Assembly: GCA_016711125.1 (NCBI GenBank)
Contig: JADJTQ010000007.1
Coordinates: 124,001-188,000, forward strand
Reading direction: 5' to 3'
Source of the DNA: Saprospiraceae bacterium
GTDB taxonomy: Bacteria; Bacteroidota; Bacteroidia; Chitinophagales; Saprospiraceae
Length of the DNA stretch: 64,000 bases
Of the stretch, positions 50,320 to 60,482 are shown piece after piece; the first letter of the stretch is position 1; every line of letters begins with the position of its first letter. Made by a program: the position numbers and the translations under genes. The notes below the pieces were generated by a model that saw only the letters and a list, made by a program, of their open reading frames with translations, searched no databases and had not been told where the DNA came from.

Positions 50320-50493
50320 ATGAAAAATGAAAAAATAAATATTTTGGTGAGTGCCCCGACATTTCCTACTATGGTATTAGAAAATTGCCTGCCTATTGTG
50401 AAGGCTTTAGAGTCTACTAGTTTTAGAGAACATCTGGTTGTGAACCTCACCAACTCTGGCGAACAGGACTTGTCTTACTTCTCTACTTTTTAG
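50320..50493 (+). CDS. Short ORF of unknown status
   Basis: 57 codons beginning MKNEKINILVSAPTFPTMVL and ending LSYFSTF. It has a reasonable codon pattern and starts about 80 bases from the divergent lipoprotein gene, but I see no family match; it could be the front part of a broken gene. From 50494 to 50723 I see nothing. Confidence 0.25.
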   Translation: MKNEKINILVSAPTFPTMVLENCLPIVKALESTSFREHLVVNLTNSGEQDLSYFSTF

Positions 50494-50723
50494 TTCGTTC
50501 TGTTTTATTTTGATTCACTTGAAATTGAATAGGCACCACCCCAACAAATCTTGAAATAGATGAGTTTCAAAATAAAGATTTTAAAAAGTATTCAGAGGTA
50601 CTTAAAATTTATCACTTCGTGGCATCTTTTCGCAAGAGCTTCTACATTAGCTTGCATGAGTTTCGTCGCCTGGATTAGGATGAAACCAGCAACTTGAAAA
50701 CAATAGATGTCAGGCTCATTATC

Positions 50724-51233
50724 TCAATATTTCTTTAGGAGACTCCAAATCCATCCAAAAATCGTCAGCGAAAGCAAACCATATCCAGCTCCTGGGAGTG
50801 CTGATGTCGAAAGCACCTCAGTACCCATGAATATTTTTGCCGCTGCAATACCAAAAGGAATCGTTGCAGCTATACCAGTGAATCTGAATAAAATAGAAAA
50901 TTTCTTAGTGCTGGAAATCAACCATAACGCAGGAAGATAAAGTGCCAAGCCGGCACCGAAGGCAGCTTGACCACCTATCTGACCTACTGCTGAACCTCCG
51001 GACATGACTGCTTCAGCAATGGCAAAAAGTAAAAATCCGGCTGCCATCAATTCTTCTTTTTCCTGAATATACTTAATCGTAAGCAGTGCACATCCAGAGG
51101 TAAGACCAACACTACTAATTTCATAGAGGAGTATTTGCATTATGGGATCAGCAACGAGGCTGCCGAATATGCCAAAAATTGCTCCAATTGCCAAACCAGC
51201 GCAGGCGATTAAAATCAGATTTGTCTGCCTCAT
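50724..51233 (-). CDS. Integral membrane protein of unknown function
   Basis: 169 residues with about five hydrophobic segments: IACAGLAIGAIFGIFGSLV, LTSGCALLTIKY, GFLLFAIAEAVM, GLALYLPALWLIS and GIAATIPFGIAAAKI. Gly-rich packing in several helices. I do not recognise the family. It lies 22 bases after the diheme cytochrome c gene on the same strand, so an association with electron transfer is possible but unproven. Confidence 0.7.
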   Translation of the reverse strand: MRQTNLILIACAGLAIGAIFGIFGSLVADPIMQILLYEISSVGLTSGCALLTIKYIQEKEELMAAGFLLFAIAEAVMSGGSAVGQIGGQAAFGAGLALYLPALWLISSTKKFSILFRFTGIAATIPFGIAAAKIFMGTEVLSTSALPGAGYGLLSLTIFGWIWSLLKKY

Positions 51234-51255
51234 TTTAATTTATTGGAAGTCAGAT

Positions 51256-52205
51256 CTATTTTCCTTTTGCCAGCTTTTCATTTTCGATGGAGGGCACAGT
51301 CTTGAGATATTCCCAAATCGCTTCGATTTCATCTTCTTTCAACAATAGAAATCGCGGCATAGCATTACTTATTCCGCTTCCATCCGGGCGAAGGCCTGAC
51401 TGCACCGCCTGACCAAATTGATCTAAGTTCCAGTTTCCAATGCCATCCGTTGGATGTGGTGTCAGGTTACGGGATGGTACAACCACAAAATCCATATCTT
51501 CCAGTGGATTGCCACCGCCAAAGAAGCCAGGCGAACTCTCTGGGTCTGCATAGTTGAATGTTTCAAAACTTTCAGAATGGCATTCAGCACAGACAAAAAC
51601 AGAGTTTGCCAGATATTTTCCATAGGCAAATTTATCACTTTTCGATGGTGCGATTATTGGTTCTTCATCGAAGGGGAATGGTTTAATGGCTCCAAGCTTA
51701 AAAAGAGCTTTTGCCAAAAATGAATAGTCCGGAGTCTTTCTTTGAACCGGAGATGGCTGAGTAGAAGAATTATCCGATCTCAAATATCCGATTACTGCTC
51801 CAAGATCTTCATCTGATAAATTTGGGAACAACATAAACGGGTTGAGTGTACCATTTTTTTGAATTCCGGTACGAAGCAGATAAGCAAGTTCACCATTGCT
51901 ATATCGTCCAAGTCCATCTGGATGTTTGGTGATATTGGCTGACCACCATTCGCCAAAAGCACTCTCGGCTTGCATGAAAGTCTTCCAGTCAAGGCATTAG
52001 TCTCCCCTCTATGGCAATTAGCGCAAACTTGTTCTGCAATCTGCATGCCTCTGAATAATGATGTGCTGTCTGCAGGGATGGTTACCGCAATCTCCTTGAT
52101 CGGGTAGAGGCGGGGAGATGAGAAGTTAACCCATAATGCAACGACTGCGATAATTAAAAAAAGAATTCCCAATAGGATTCCTGCAAATTTGAGTGCTTTT
52201 TTCAT
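51256..52205 (-). CDS. Diheme cytochrome c (one frameshift)
   Basis: About 316 residues. One N-terminal membrane anchor (FAGILLGILFLIIAVVALW), then a first heme site CANCH and a second CAECH, each followed by class I cytochrome c helices (SNGELAYLLRTGI, LDQFGQAVQSGLRPDG). The frame is broken near 51974-51980: one missing base joins LTGRTFMQAESAFGEWW. It is an electron carrier on the periplasmic side of the inner membrane. It heads a minus-strand pair with the membrane protein gene. Confidence 0.85.
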
Positions 52206-52742
52206 GACTAATTTTTTGTGGATTACAAACGATTTGATTATTTATGATTTCAATTTATACCTGGCATTCACTTTTCGACCTTTGATTTAAATTATGAGCA
52301 ATCGACTCTTTATGGTCAAGACATAGGAAAAATAGTAATTTTTTTATTTTAAGTTGGAAATATTGCTGCAATTATTCATGGGATTTTTTCCACGCTCATG
52401 CCTTTTGATATTTTTGGCAGCCGATGGACAATCATTAAGTTCCATTGTGGATAAAATTTACCTCATATTGATCAAAAGGGCAAGTACTTACACCGAACAC
52501 TGAGAAATCAATCACAGAAACCCATGTCATACTTTTGGAAGACCCGGCATATTTGAAAGGATGTTATTGTTTTTGAAATTCTTCTCCATGCTAATTGGCC
52601 AGGTATTCTCGATATACTATGACTCTGGTCATATCACCACCGATTAGTGTAAGAATGCGAAATAAAACTTTCATTCCCGATCTGAAACAGATTCGTTATT
52701 TTGATCTTCAGATTTTTAAGCAGGACTATACAAAAATCGAAT
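52206..52742. other. Intergenic stretch, divergent promoters
   Basis: 537 bases between the cytochrome c gene and the mannonate-dehydratase-like gene. AT-rich, with no open frame of note, no repeat and no tRNA-like structure that I can see. It must contain the promoters of both divergent units. Confidence 0.6.
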
Positions 52743-53909
52743 ATGGAGGACAATATTCTTGAATGGCGAAACAATGATAGAATGGATCGTCGTAGATTTC
52801 ACAAGACCATGAGCGTAGGCGTCATAGGGATGGGTTTGGCAAATTCACTATCTTCAAAAAGTCCCGAGCGACTGCAAAAGCCAGCCATCGTTAATAGGTT
52901 GCTTCATGTGGGTGGAGACTATCATGTAGTAATGTGCGATGATGCGCTTAATTGGAATGAACGTCAACAGAATTGGACCAACATCCGCAATTTTCAATAC
53001 CATCAAAGATACGGAGTCAGGCACATGACTAATTCGATGCAGGGTACCTGGGATTTGGATGAAATGAAGCGATGGCAGGATGACTGTGCCCAGGCTCAAA
53101 TGATTTGGGAAGCGATACGAATGGACTCCAGCTTCATTTATGCTAAACCTGGAGATGAACGTGAAAATAAATTAGGCGAGGTGATTGCCAATGTTCGGAA
53201 AGCCGCAGCTGTAGGAGTAAAAGTAATTACGATGCACTGGACTATGATTCCAATTCGACGTAATGGACATACTCCCGGCCGGGGTGGCTCCAGCTATCAC
53301 GCTTTTAAACTCGAGCCAAACTGGAGGGATTTACCCAACGAAGCGAGGGGTACTGTTTCTTATGACCAATATTGGGAGCGTATTACCTATTTCCTGCAAA
53401 ACATCATTCCTGTTTGTGAAGAATATGACGTGCGCATGGCAGTACACCCCTATGATCCACCCGGATTACCCCGGGGTTATCAAGGGGTCGACAATTGGGA
53501 TGCAGCGCCAGCTTCCGTTTTTGATTCGCTCAAGAAATACGAATCAATTGTCGATAGTCCCTACAACGGATTTCAATTGTGTTTGGGTACCATCATGGAA
53601 GGTATGGAGAACCCTAAAATCGATATTCTTCCTGTGGTCCGGTATTTTGCTGAAAGAGGGAAGATTTATCAGATCCATATGCGCAATGTAAAAGGTGGTT
53701 TGCACGATTTTCAGGAAGTTTATATTGATGAAGGAGAGGCCGATTTCATCGAAGTGATTCGAATTTTAAGAGACACCGGTTATGCTTGGTCGATTTGTCC
53801 CGACCATGTGCCGACTCACCCGGATGATCCACGTGGTTACCAAGCATTTGCGCATGCCTTTGGCTATATCAAAGGAATGATTGATTCAGCTAATTCTGAA
53901 GTACAATAA
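52743..53909 (+). CDS. uxuA: Mannonate dehydratase homologue with signal
   Basis: About 388 residues from ATG 52743 (an alternative ATG lies at 52782, directly before RRRFHKTMSVGV, a Tat-like signal). The UxuA-type TIM barrel is visible: EAIRMDSSFIY, VKVITMHWTM, RMAVHPYDPPG, FQLCLGT and QIHMRNVKGG with metal-ligand His/Cys/Asp positions. The enzyme converts D-mannonate to 2-keto-3-deoxygluconate; an exported form is unusual, so the true substrate may differ. The stop codon overlaps the next start by 1 base, so the next two genes are probably cotranscribed. Confidence 0.75.
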   Translation: MEDNILEWRNNDRMDRRRFHKTMSVGVIGMGLANSLSSKSPERLQKPAIVNRLLHVGGDYHVVMCDDALNWNERQQNWTNIRNFQYHQRYGVRHMTNSMQGTWDLDEMKRWQDDCAQAQMIWEAIRMDSSFIYAKPGDERENKLGEVIANVRKAAAVGVKVITMHWTMIPIRRNGHTPGRGGSSYHAFKLEPNWRDLPNEARGTVSYDQYWERITYFLQNIIPVCEEYDVRMAVHPYDPPGLPRGYQGVDNWDAAPASVFDSLKKYESIVDSPYNGFQLCLGTIMEGMENPKIDILPVVRYFAERGKIYQIHMRNVKGGLHDFQEVYIDEGEADFIEVIRILRDTGYAWSICPDHVPTHPDDPRGYQAFAHAFGYIKGMIDSANSEVQ

Positions 53910-55025
53910 TGAGTTGGCTGGTGTTGTCGCGATGGTTGCCATGGGTTGTTGGAGTGCTGATAGTGATTTTACTACTGAGTTTTGGAAACGTATGCCTGGC
54001 TCAAAGATCAAGCGATACAATGCGGGTAGAAATTAATGCTATCTCCGGTATGCAATATGACCTGGTTAGATTTTCTGTTAGACCTGGCACCTTTGTCAAA
54101 GTGATCCTGAAAAACACCGATGAGATGGAGCATAATTTGGTTATCGGAAAAACTGGTAGTCGTGATAAAATTGTAACAGAGGCTTTGAAATTGGCTCAGG
54201 ATGGCCCTTCCTTGGGATATATTCCTCCTATCCCTGAAATACTTTGGTCTGTAGCATTACTCAAGGCTGGTGATATCGACTCCATTAGTTTTCGGGCGCC
54301 ACGAAATACCGGTGCTTACCCTTATGTCTGCACTTTTCCTGGTCATGGCAGTGTCATGTTTGGAGCAATGTATGTCACCAATGGTGTAATGCCAAGTCTT
54401 ATAGTCGACGAAAATGTACCTTTACATCGTAGAAACGGAGGCGAGGAGATGCTCGATGTCAGGCAGATGACCGGTCATCCTTACCGACCAAATCCTCCTT
54501 ATCTCTATCGGGTACTTATGCCTGATACGGGACCTGCCGCAATCGCCGTTTGTCTACCTCATGAAATCAACTATTGCTGGGATGCAGGATCATGCCGATT
54601 GCGTTATGCCTGGTCGGGTGAGTTTCTCGATCTCATGGATTATTGGACGGTAAAAGGTGAATTGCATGCCAAGGCTTGAGATCGTATTTTACCAAGACAG
54701 GATGAGCTTTCCTTTTAAGTTTGACGAAGACGAAAGTGACTTAGTTGTTGAATTTAAAGGTTATCGTTTGATTGAGGGGTTTCCTGAATTTCATTATAAA
54801 ATGAATGATATTTATGTCTTTGAATTATTGACATCCAATAAACAGGGATCACTTGTCCGAAGATTTAAATTTCAAAATATGATTCAGGATCTCTGGTTTA
54901 TTCATGGCGATGGAGACGGAATTGGATACCAGTCAAATAAGGGCATCTGGAAAGCGAATCGGTTAAAACTCAACGCGAAAGAAACAGCCGATTTTACCAT
55001 AACGATGTTAAAGTCAGATCTATGA
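53909..55025 (+). CDS. Blue copper (plastocyanin/azurin) protein with C-terminal domain (one frameshift)
   Basis: Joined length about 371 residues. A signal anchor (WVVGVLIVILLLSFGNVCLA) is followed by a cupredoxin domain with type I copper ligands: His in MEHNLV, Cys and His in YVCTFPGHG, and Met four residues later. A shift near 54676 (one missing base) leads into the second piece (YQDRMSFPFKFDEDESDL), whose fold I do not recognise. It is probably an electron carrier for the dehydrogenase encoded directly downstream, which overlaps by 4 bases. Confidence 0.75.
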
Positions 55026-56509
55026 ACCAGCCTTGGGTCGTTTGTTATTTGCTATTTTTTTTTATCGGTGCTTGCCAAATCAATCATTCCATTGATGAAC
55101 CGGAAGGATCTTATCTTGTGGAGGATATTACGCTGCCAGAAGGTCTTGTTGGTGAGACTGGAGCAATAGGATTTTTGCCTGACGGTCGTCTCGTGGCCTG
55201 TTTTTTAAGAGGTGAGGTCATGATTTACAATCACCAAAAAAAAGACTGGAGCTTGTTTGCCATTGGCCTGCATGAGCCCTTGGGTTTATTAATCGTTAGC
55301 GAAAAGGAAATGCTGGTTATGCAACGTCCGGAGCTCACCCGCTTAATCGATTCAGATGGCGACGGTAAAGCAGATTTGTTTGAGACCGTCACTGATGATT
55401 TTGGAATGTCGGGCAATTACCACGAGTGGAATTACGGACCTGTACAAGACCATTCCGGAAATCTATTGATCAGTCTTAATACCGCCTCTGAATACGGACA
55501 TATTAATGAAGAGTTTCGGGGTAAACTTGATACCACTCTGGTGCCTGGAAAGCCAATGCAGAAACATGCAGCAGTATCATATAGGGGCTGGATCATGAAG
55601 ATCAGAAAGGATGGATCAATGGAGCCGTTTGCCTGCGGTTTTCGTTCACCTAATGGACTGGTAGTGGATGATCAGAATCGGCTATTTGCAACTGACAATC
55701 AAGGAGATTGGGTCGGTACCAGCAAACTTTATGAGGTGAAAAAGGACCACTTTTATGGACATCCTGCAAGTCTGCTCTGGCGAGACGGATGGAATCAGGG
55801 TGATCCTTCCCAGATACCAGTTGAGGAATTAAATGTTATGCGCACCGAAGCATGTGTTTTATTTCCTCATGGCATCATTGCAGCTTCTCCGACACAGCCC
55901 GTATTTGATCTAACAAAAGGAGAGTTTGGCCCTTTTGGAGGTCATTTATTCATTGGAGAAATGAACCAGGAGAGGATTGTAAGAGTGATGCTAGAGGAAG
56001 TAGGCGGTGAGCTGCAAGGAGCTTGCTTGCCATTTCTTGATCGTCATGGGTTGACAAAAGGCAGTAATCGACTTGCTTTTGCTCCGGACGGTAGTTTATG
56101 GGTAGGTCATGCCGAGCATTTTTTTATTGGAGGTTTGGGTATTCAGCGAATTAAATACACTGGAAAAACACCAATGGACATATATTCAATGCATCTTCGA
56201 TCAGATGGTTTTGAGCTGACTTTTACCCAGCCAATTGCCGACACTACTATTTTAAGGGCTGACCTGTTTCAATTTCGGCACTACTACTATACTTATCATC
56301 TGAAATATGGTTCAGATCAATATGACGTACAGGAAATACCTGTGTTGGCGATTGATATTTCCGTTGATCGTAAAAAACTATTTTTAAAAATACCTTTAAT
56401 AAAAACGGGCTATATCTACGAATTAACATTACCTGGTGTTTATTCACAATCAGGAGTATACCTGGAAAATAAGGTCATCTGTTACACGGTAAATAAACTA
56501 TCTGAATAG
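55022..56509 (+). CDS. Propeller dehydrogenase lipoprotein
   Basis: 495 residues with a lipobox (FFFIGAC). Propeller-type motifs: GAIGFLPDGRLVAC, DSDGDGKADLFETV (a calcium-type loop), SPNGLVVDDQNRLFATDNQGDWV and RLAFAPDGSLWVGH. It resembles putative membrane-bound dehydrogenases of Bacteroidota and Planctomycetes related to quinoproteins; substrate and cofactor are unproven. It is embedded in a run of oxidising functions with a copper protein upstream, so sugar or alcohol oxidation coupled to copper/cytochrome carriers is plausible. Confidence 0.75.
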   Translation: MNQPWVVCYLLFFFIGACQINHSIDEPEGSYLVEDITLPEGLVGETGAIGFLPDGRLVACFLRGEVMIYNHQKKDWSLFAIGLHEPLGLLIVSEKEMLVMQRPELTRLIDSDGDGKADLFETVTDDFGMSGNYHEWNYGPVQDHSGNLLISLNTASEYGHINEEFRGKLDTTLVPGKPMQKHAAVSYRGWIMKIRKDGSMEPFACGFRSPNGLVVDDQNRLFATDNQGDWVGTSKLYEVKKDHFYGHPASLLWRDGWNQGDPSQIPVEELNVMRTEACVLFPHGIIAASPTQPVFDLTKGEFGPFGGHLFIGEMNQERIVRVMLEEVGGELQGACLPFLDRHGLTKGSNRLAFAPDGSLWVGHAEHFFIGGLGIQRIKYTGKTPMDIYSMHLRSDGFELTFTQPIADTTILRADLFQFRHYYYTYHLKYGSDQYDVQEIPVLAIDISVDRKKLFLKIPLIKTGYIYELTLPGVYSQSGVYLENKVICYTVNKLSE

Positions 56510-56545
56510 TTTAGAATAGTTCATTTTTTGATTTATCTCTTTGTT

Positions 56546-58414
56546 ATGAAACGACGGATTTTTAAGCGATTGACATGGTTCATATTTATTGGCCTATTTT
56601 TAAAATGGCCTCAAACCAAAATATTTTGCCAGCGTTTAGGCTATGATGTCATTGTTGAAAAGAATGTGATGATTCCTGCCAAGGACAGTACGCTGCTGGC
56701 CACGGATATTTATCGTCCGGCACATAATGGTGCTCCGATATCAAGTCACTTGCCTGTTTTATTTCAACGCACCCCTTATAATAAAGAAAGTGAACGCTTG
56801 ATTCAGCAGGCGATGTTATTTGCTGGCAGGGGTTTTATCGTGGCTTTACAAGATTTACGCGGGCGCTATCATTCGCAAGGTATTTTTACTAAGTATAGCC
56901 CTCTTGAAGCCAGTGATGGCGCCGTTTCTGTTGAAATTCTGGCTAAGTTATCTGATTCGGATGGCCGGGTTGGTATGTGGGGTACTTCGTACGGGGCACA
57001 TACTCAAGCCGATGCATCCAAATTAAATCCGCAAGGATTAGCGGCCATGGTGATTAATATGGGCGGAATGACCAATGCCTGGGACCATGCGGTCAGACAA
57101 GGAGGAGCGTTTGAATTAGGGAGAGAACTGACCTGGGCTTGGAGGCAGATACCTATGGAAATTGCTGATCCGATTGTGAAGGCTCACTTTGAAAGGGAGA
57201 AAATCGAAGATTGGTATCAGACTTGGCCATTTCGAAAGGGATTAAATCTTTGTCCATTGCTCCAAATTTTGAAGACTATTTTTTCGAAGAATTAACTCAC
57301 GGTGATTATGATGATTACTGGAAGGAGACAGGCATTAACTGGGAGGAATATTATGGACAGACATCAGATGTGCCGATGGTGCATATCGGTGGCTGGTACG
57401 ATATATTTTTGAGAGGTACGATTAAAAATTTTGTTGAATTGTCGTACTTGCAAAAAACTCCGAAATGGCTCGTTATCGGACCCTGGACTCATAGTGGAAA
57501 TATGAACACCTTCGCTGGGGATGTTGATTTTGGGCAGGAAAGTGCTATTCCCGATTTTCAAGAAGACTACCAAATGATGTGGTTTAATTACCTATTAAAG
57601 GACAGTATTTATCCCGAATTGCCAAAACACCCCATTCGGTTGTTTGTAATGGGTGGCGGAGATGGGTCGAAAGATGCAAATGGTCGACTGAATCATGGAG
57701 GATATTGGAAAGATTTTGACAACTGGACACCGGCAGGATCAGAACTTTCTTTTTATTTTCATGATGATGGGTCACTAAATAATGCTAAAACGGATCGGCT
57801 AAATTCATTTACCACCTATACCTATGACCCGGATGATCCGGTACCAACCTTAGGAGGAACACTTCTGCAGGGTGAAAGATGGAGGTTATGATCAGCGTGA
57901 AAGAGAAGATTTTGCTGCCAGTCAAGCGCCATTTTTACCTTTGAAATCAAGAAGTGATGTGGTGGTTTTTCAAACGGCAATCTTAGACAAAGATCTGACC
58001 ATAATTGGTCCGGTTAAAGTGAAGCTATTTTGTTCATCTTCTACTAATGATACGGATTTTACGTTCAAATTAATTGATGTCTATCCCCCCAGTGAAGAAT
58101 ATCCAAGCGGTTTTGATTTAAACCTTACGGATGCAATCGTTCGCATGAGCTATCGCAATGGAAGGTATACTCGCGACTTGATTCATGCCGATGAAATCTA
58201 TGAAGTTGACCTCGAGCCTTTTCCGACCGCCAATGTTTTTAAGAAGGGTCATCGAATCCGGGTAGATATTTCGAGTAGTAATTTTCCCCGCTGGGATATT
58301 AATCCCAACACCGGTGAGGCGCTGGGAAAAAGCCGAAGAAAAATTAAGGCAGATAATACGATTTACCATGATGCGCTAAGATCAAGTAAGGTGGTTTTGA
58401 GGGTGGATCAGTAA
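56546..58414 (+). CDS. CocE/NonD-type S15 hydrolase (two frameshifts)
   Basis: About 622 residues. A signal segment (LTWFIFIGLFL) is followed by an alpha/beta hydrolase: LATDIYRP, FQRTPYNK, ALQDLRGRYHS, nucleophile elbow GTSYGA, and after a shift IGGWYDIF and GPWTHSG, with the C-terminal jelly-roll (DFTFKLIDVYPP, RIRVDISSSNFPRWD). Breaks lie at about 57246-57251 (one missing) and 57875-57877 (one extra). Family members cleave X-Pro peptides, cocaine-type esters or glutaryl amides; substrate unknown. Confidence 0.87.
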
Positions 58415-58467
58415 AGGCTAAGGCTAAGGCTGAGGCTAAGACTAAGGCTAAGACTAAGGCGAAGTAG
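58411..58467 (+). repeat. AAGGCT hexanucleotide repeat
   Basis: About nine imperfect copies of AAGGCT/AAGACT directly after the S15 gene stop. Read in one frame it encodes alternating Lys-Ala/Thr and ends in TAG, but there is no start and the frame differs from the gene upstream. Confidence 0.8.
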
Positions 58468-58686
58468 ACGATCAGGTGTAAGAATGAGTGGCTCCTACGT
58501 TAAGGTCGGGCAAGTTAGAATGGTTTGAGACTGCTAGCGGGAAAATCCCGATGATTGTCACGATATATTGGTTGTTGGGCACAGCCTATAGGAAAGCAGA
58601 ACATTGTAAGTTAGCCAGGGAGAGCGGAATTTACATGCTGCTCTTTTAAAGGAAAAAGGTTCTTGGTCAAATTTAGCGAGTAATCT

Positions 58687-58867
58687 ACCATTTCTATTTT
58701 TCTTCTCTACCGGAAGATATTGATCTACCTATCTCTCCCACAACAAGAGAGAGCAGGGTTCTGCAGGCACACCCTGACTCGACAAGCTTACCCTGACTCT
58801 TACATTCCCCGGCTTCTAAGAAGGAACAAATAGACTAAAATCGACCCGCTATAAATACGCAAAAGCT
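58687..58867 (-). repeat. Dispersed intergenic element with CTCTCTC hairpin, copy 2
   Basis: Reverse-complement relative of 30273-30415: it shares TTGCGTATTTATAG-GGGTCG, TTTAGTCTATTT, GCTCTCTCTTGTTG and ATCTTCCGGTA. A GACTC/ACCCTG-rich stretch of about 35 bases is inserted in this copy. It fills part of the gap 58468-58990, which has no gene. Confidence 0.7.
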
Positions 58868-58990
58868 GAAATGGATTTCATTTTTAATTAACTTACTCCT
58901 CGTATTTCGTCCACTAAAGACAACCAAAAAAGTGATAATAGTCGATAATGCAGGTGAATTATGTCGAACTGTAAACGAAAATAAACAATT

Positions 58991-59353
58991 ATGGCATATA
59001 AAGATTTTACTCAATTTACTGTTTGGCAAAAGGGATTTAAGTAACTATTGGAAATCTACCGGATTACCAGGAATTTTCCAGTGGAGGAGCGCTACGGATT
59101 GATATCTGATATGCGGAGATCAGCAAATTCGGTGGTACATAATATTGCCGAAGGTTTTGGTCGATTTGAAAAAAGAGACAAATCAAGATTTTATAAAATA
59201 TCCAGAGGGAGTGGCTACGAAATAATCAGTCAGAATCTTGTTTCAGAAGCTCTCGAATTTCTTGATAGTAAGGATTGCAAAAGTCTAAATGATAGCTACA
59301 TCGATATTATTAATGAACTGGATAGAATTATCAAGGCGGTCGAAACAAGATAG
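58991..59353 (+). pseudogene. Four-helix bundle protein gene with in-frame stop
   Basis: A second member of the 23S rRNA intervening-sequence family, about 120 codons: MAYKDFTQFTVWQKGFK, then TAA at 59042-59044, then LLEIYRITRNFPVEERYGL, MRRSANSVVHNIAEGFGRF and a normal C-terminus. The stop is in frame with both sides, so it is a substitution (for example GAA to TAA), not a frameshift. Either a real nonsense mutation or a base-call error. Like the copy at 32662 it is surrounded by repeats. Confidence 0.75.
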
Positions 59354-59493
59354 TTTGGTTTGGCTTAAATAACCAATTACGGTCACTTTCGTTTAGAAAC
59401 CTGATTTCAGCAAGCACCTGACCATAATGGCCTGCGTTCCCATTGGCTTACCGAGCTCGCTATCGCGTTTTCTGATCTGACCGGAGCTCACCT

Positions 59494-59825
59494 CATTTTA
59501 TAATGATCAGCAGTCTCCCCGGGCCTACTGATCTGACCTTCGCCTCCTCCTCAGCATTAGCCTCAACTCAGCAATCCCTGAGACTAAGGATCTGATCTTG
59601 TCCTTAGCTTCCACCTCTATTTATAAAGATCGGCAGTCTTCCTGGGCTTACTGTTCTGACCTTCGCTTTCTCCTCAGCCTTAGCCTCAACTCAGCAATCC
59701 CTAAGATTTAGGATCTGATCTTGTCCTTAGCCTCCGCCTCTATTTATAAAGATCGGCAGTCTTCCTGGGCTTACTGTTCTGACCTTCGCCTCCTCCTCAG
59801 CCTTAGCCTCGGCTCCGCAATCCTT
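59494..59825. repeat. 123-bp tandem repeat
   Basis: Units start with GATC(A/G)GCAGTCT at 59505, 59628 and 59751, exactly 123 bases apart. Each carries CTGACCTTCGC, CCTCAGC(A/C)TTAGCCTC and AGCAATCC words. The third unit runs into the KDPG-aldolase stop. The words CTTAGCCTC are the complement of the GAGGCTAAG words in the hexanucleotide repeat at 58411-58467. Confidence 0.85.
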
Positions 59826-60465
59826 ATGGTCTCACTGATTCAATCAAGCTCAAAATCTCCTCAAATCCTTGTAACAACCCTGCCTCGTTTCGATTTTTCA
59901 AATGGCCCTTATTAAATAACGAGCTGCCCATGCCGACTCCGAAAGCCCCAGCCTTAAAGTAATCCTGGATGTTTTTACTGGAAACACCTCCGGTAGGTAA
60001 TAATTTGATTTCGGATAGCGGAGCTTTGATTTCTTTGACATATTGCGGTCCAAACATCGTTGCGGGAAAAATCTTAACTGCTGTCGCTCCAGCTTGCCAG
60101 GCTTGATAGATTTCTGTGGGACTAAAGGCACCAGGGAAGACTGCCATGCCCCGTGAAACAGATTCTTTAATGAGCTCAAGGTCAAGAATAGGCGACACAA
60201 TAAAAGAAGCGCCTGCATCAAATGCGGCATTTAGATGATGCATGTTGCAGACCGTACCCGCGCCGATATTGAGTCTGGGAAAATGCTTGACCAGATAGTC
60301 GATTTCTTCAATAGCCTCAGTGCTATTCATGGTGATTTCCAGCGTAGTCAGACCTGCTGCTTCAAATAGCGGAGTGATAAACTTGATTTCCTCCAGTGAA
60401 TAGTTACGTAAAATACCGACTATGGGTGCCTCCTCGAATAATTGATAATTAAAACCCTGACTCAT
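59824..60465 (-). CDS. eda: KDPG/KHG aldolase
   Basis: 213 residues, intact. Class I aldolase: the Glu in LEITMN (E43), AGTV turn and Schiff-base Lys K131 in AVKIFPA are present, with the phosphate-binding region LLPTGGVS near residue 160. It cleaves 2-keto-3-deoxy-6-phosphogluconate or -galactonate to pyruvate and glyceraldehyde 3-phosphate. The start is 18 bases after the kinase gene stop, so the two form an operon. Confidence 0.92.
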   Translation of the reverse strand: MSQGFNYQLFEEAPIVGILRNYSLEEIKFITPLFEAAGLTTLEITMNSTEAIEEIDYLVKHFPRLNIGAGTVCNMHHLNAAFDAGASFIVSPILDLELIKESVSRGMAVFPGAFSPTEIYQAWQAGATAVKIFPATMFGPQYVKEIKAPLSEIKLLPTGGVSSKNIQDYFKAGAFGVGMGSSLFNKGHLKNRNEAGLLQGFEEILSLIESVRP

Positions 60466-60482
60466 AACTCTCTCTGCTTTAT

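Noticed and set aside
58411..58467. Lys-Ala repeat peptide
   Set aside because: No start codon, out of frame with the gene before it, and explained by the hexanucleotide repeat.
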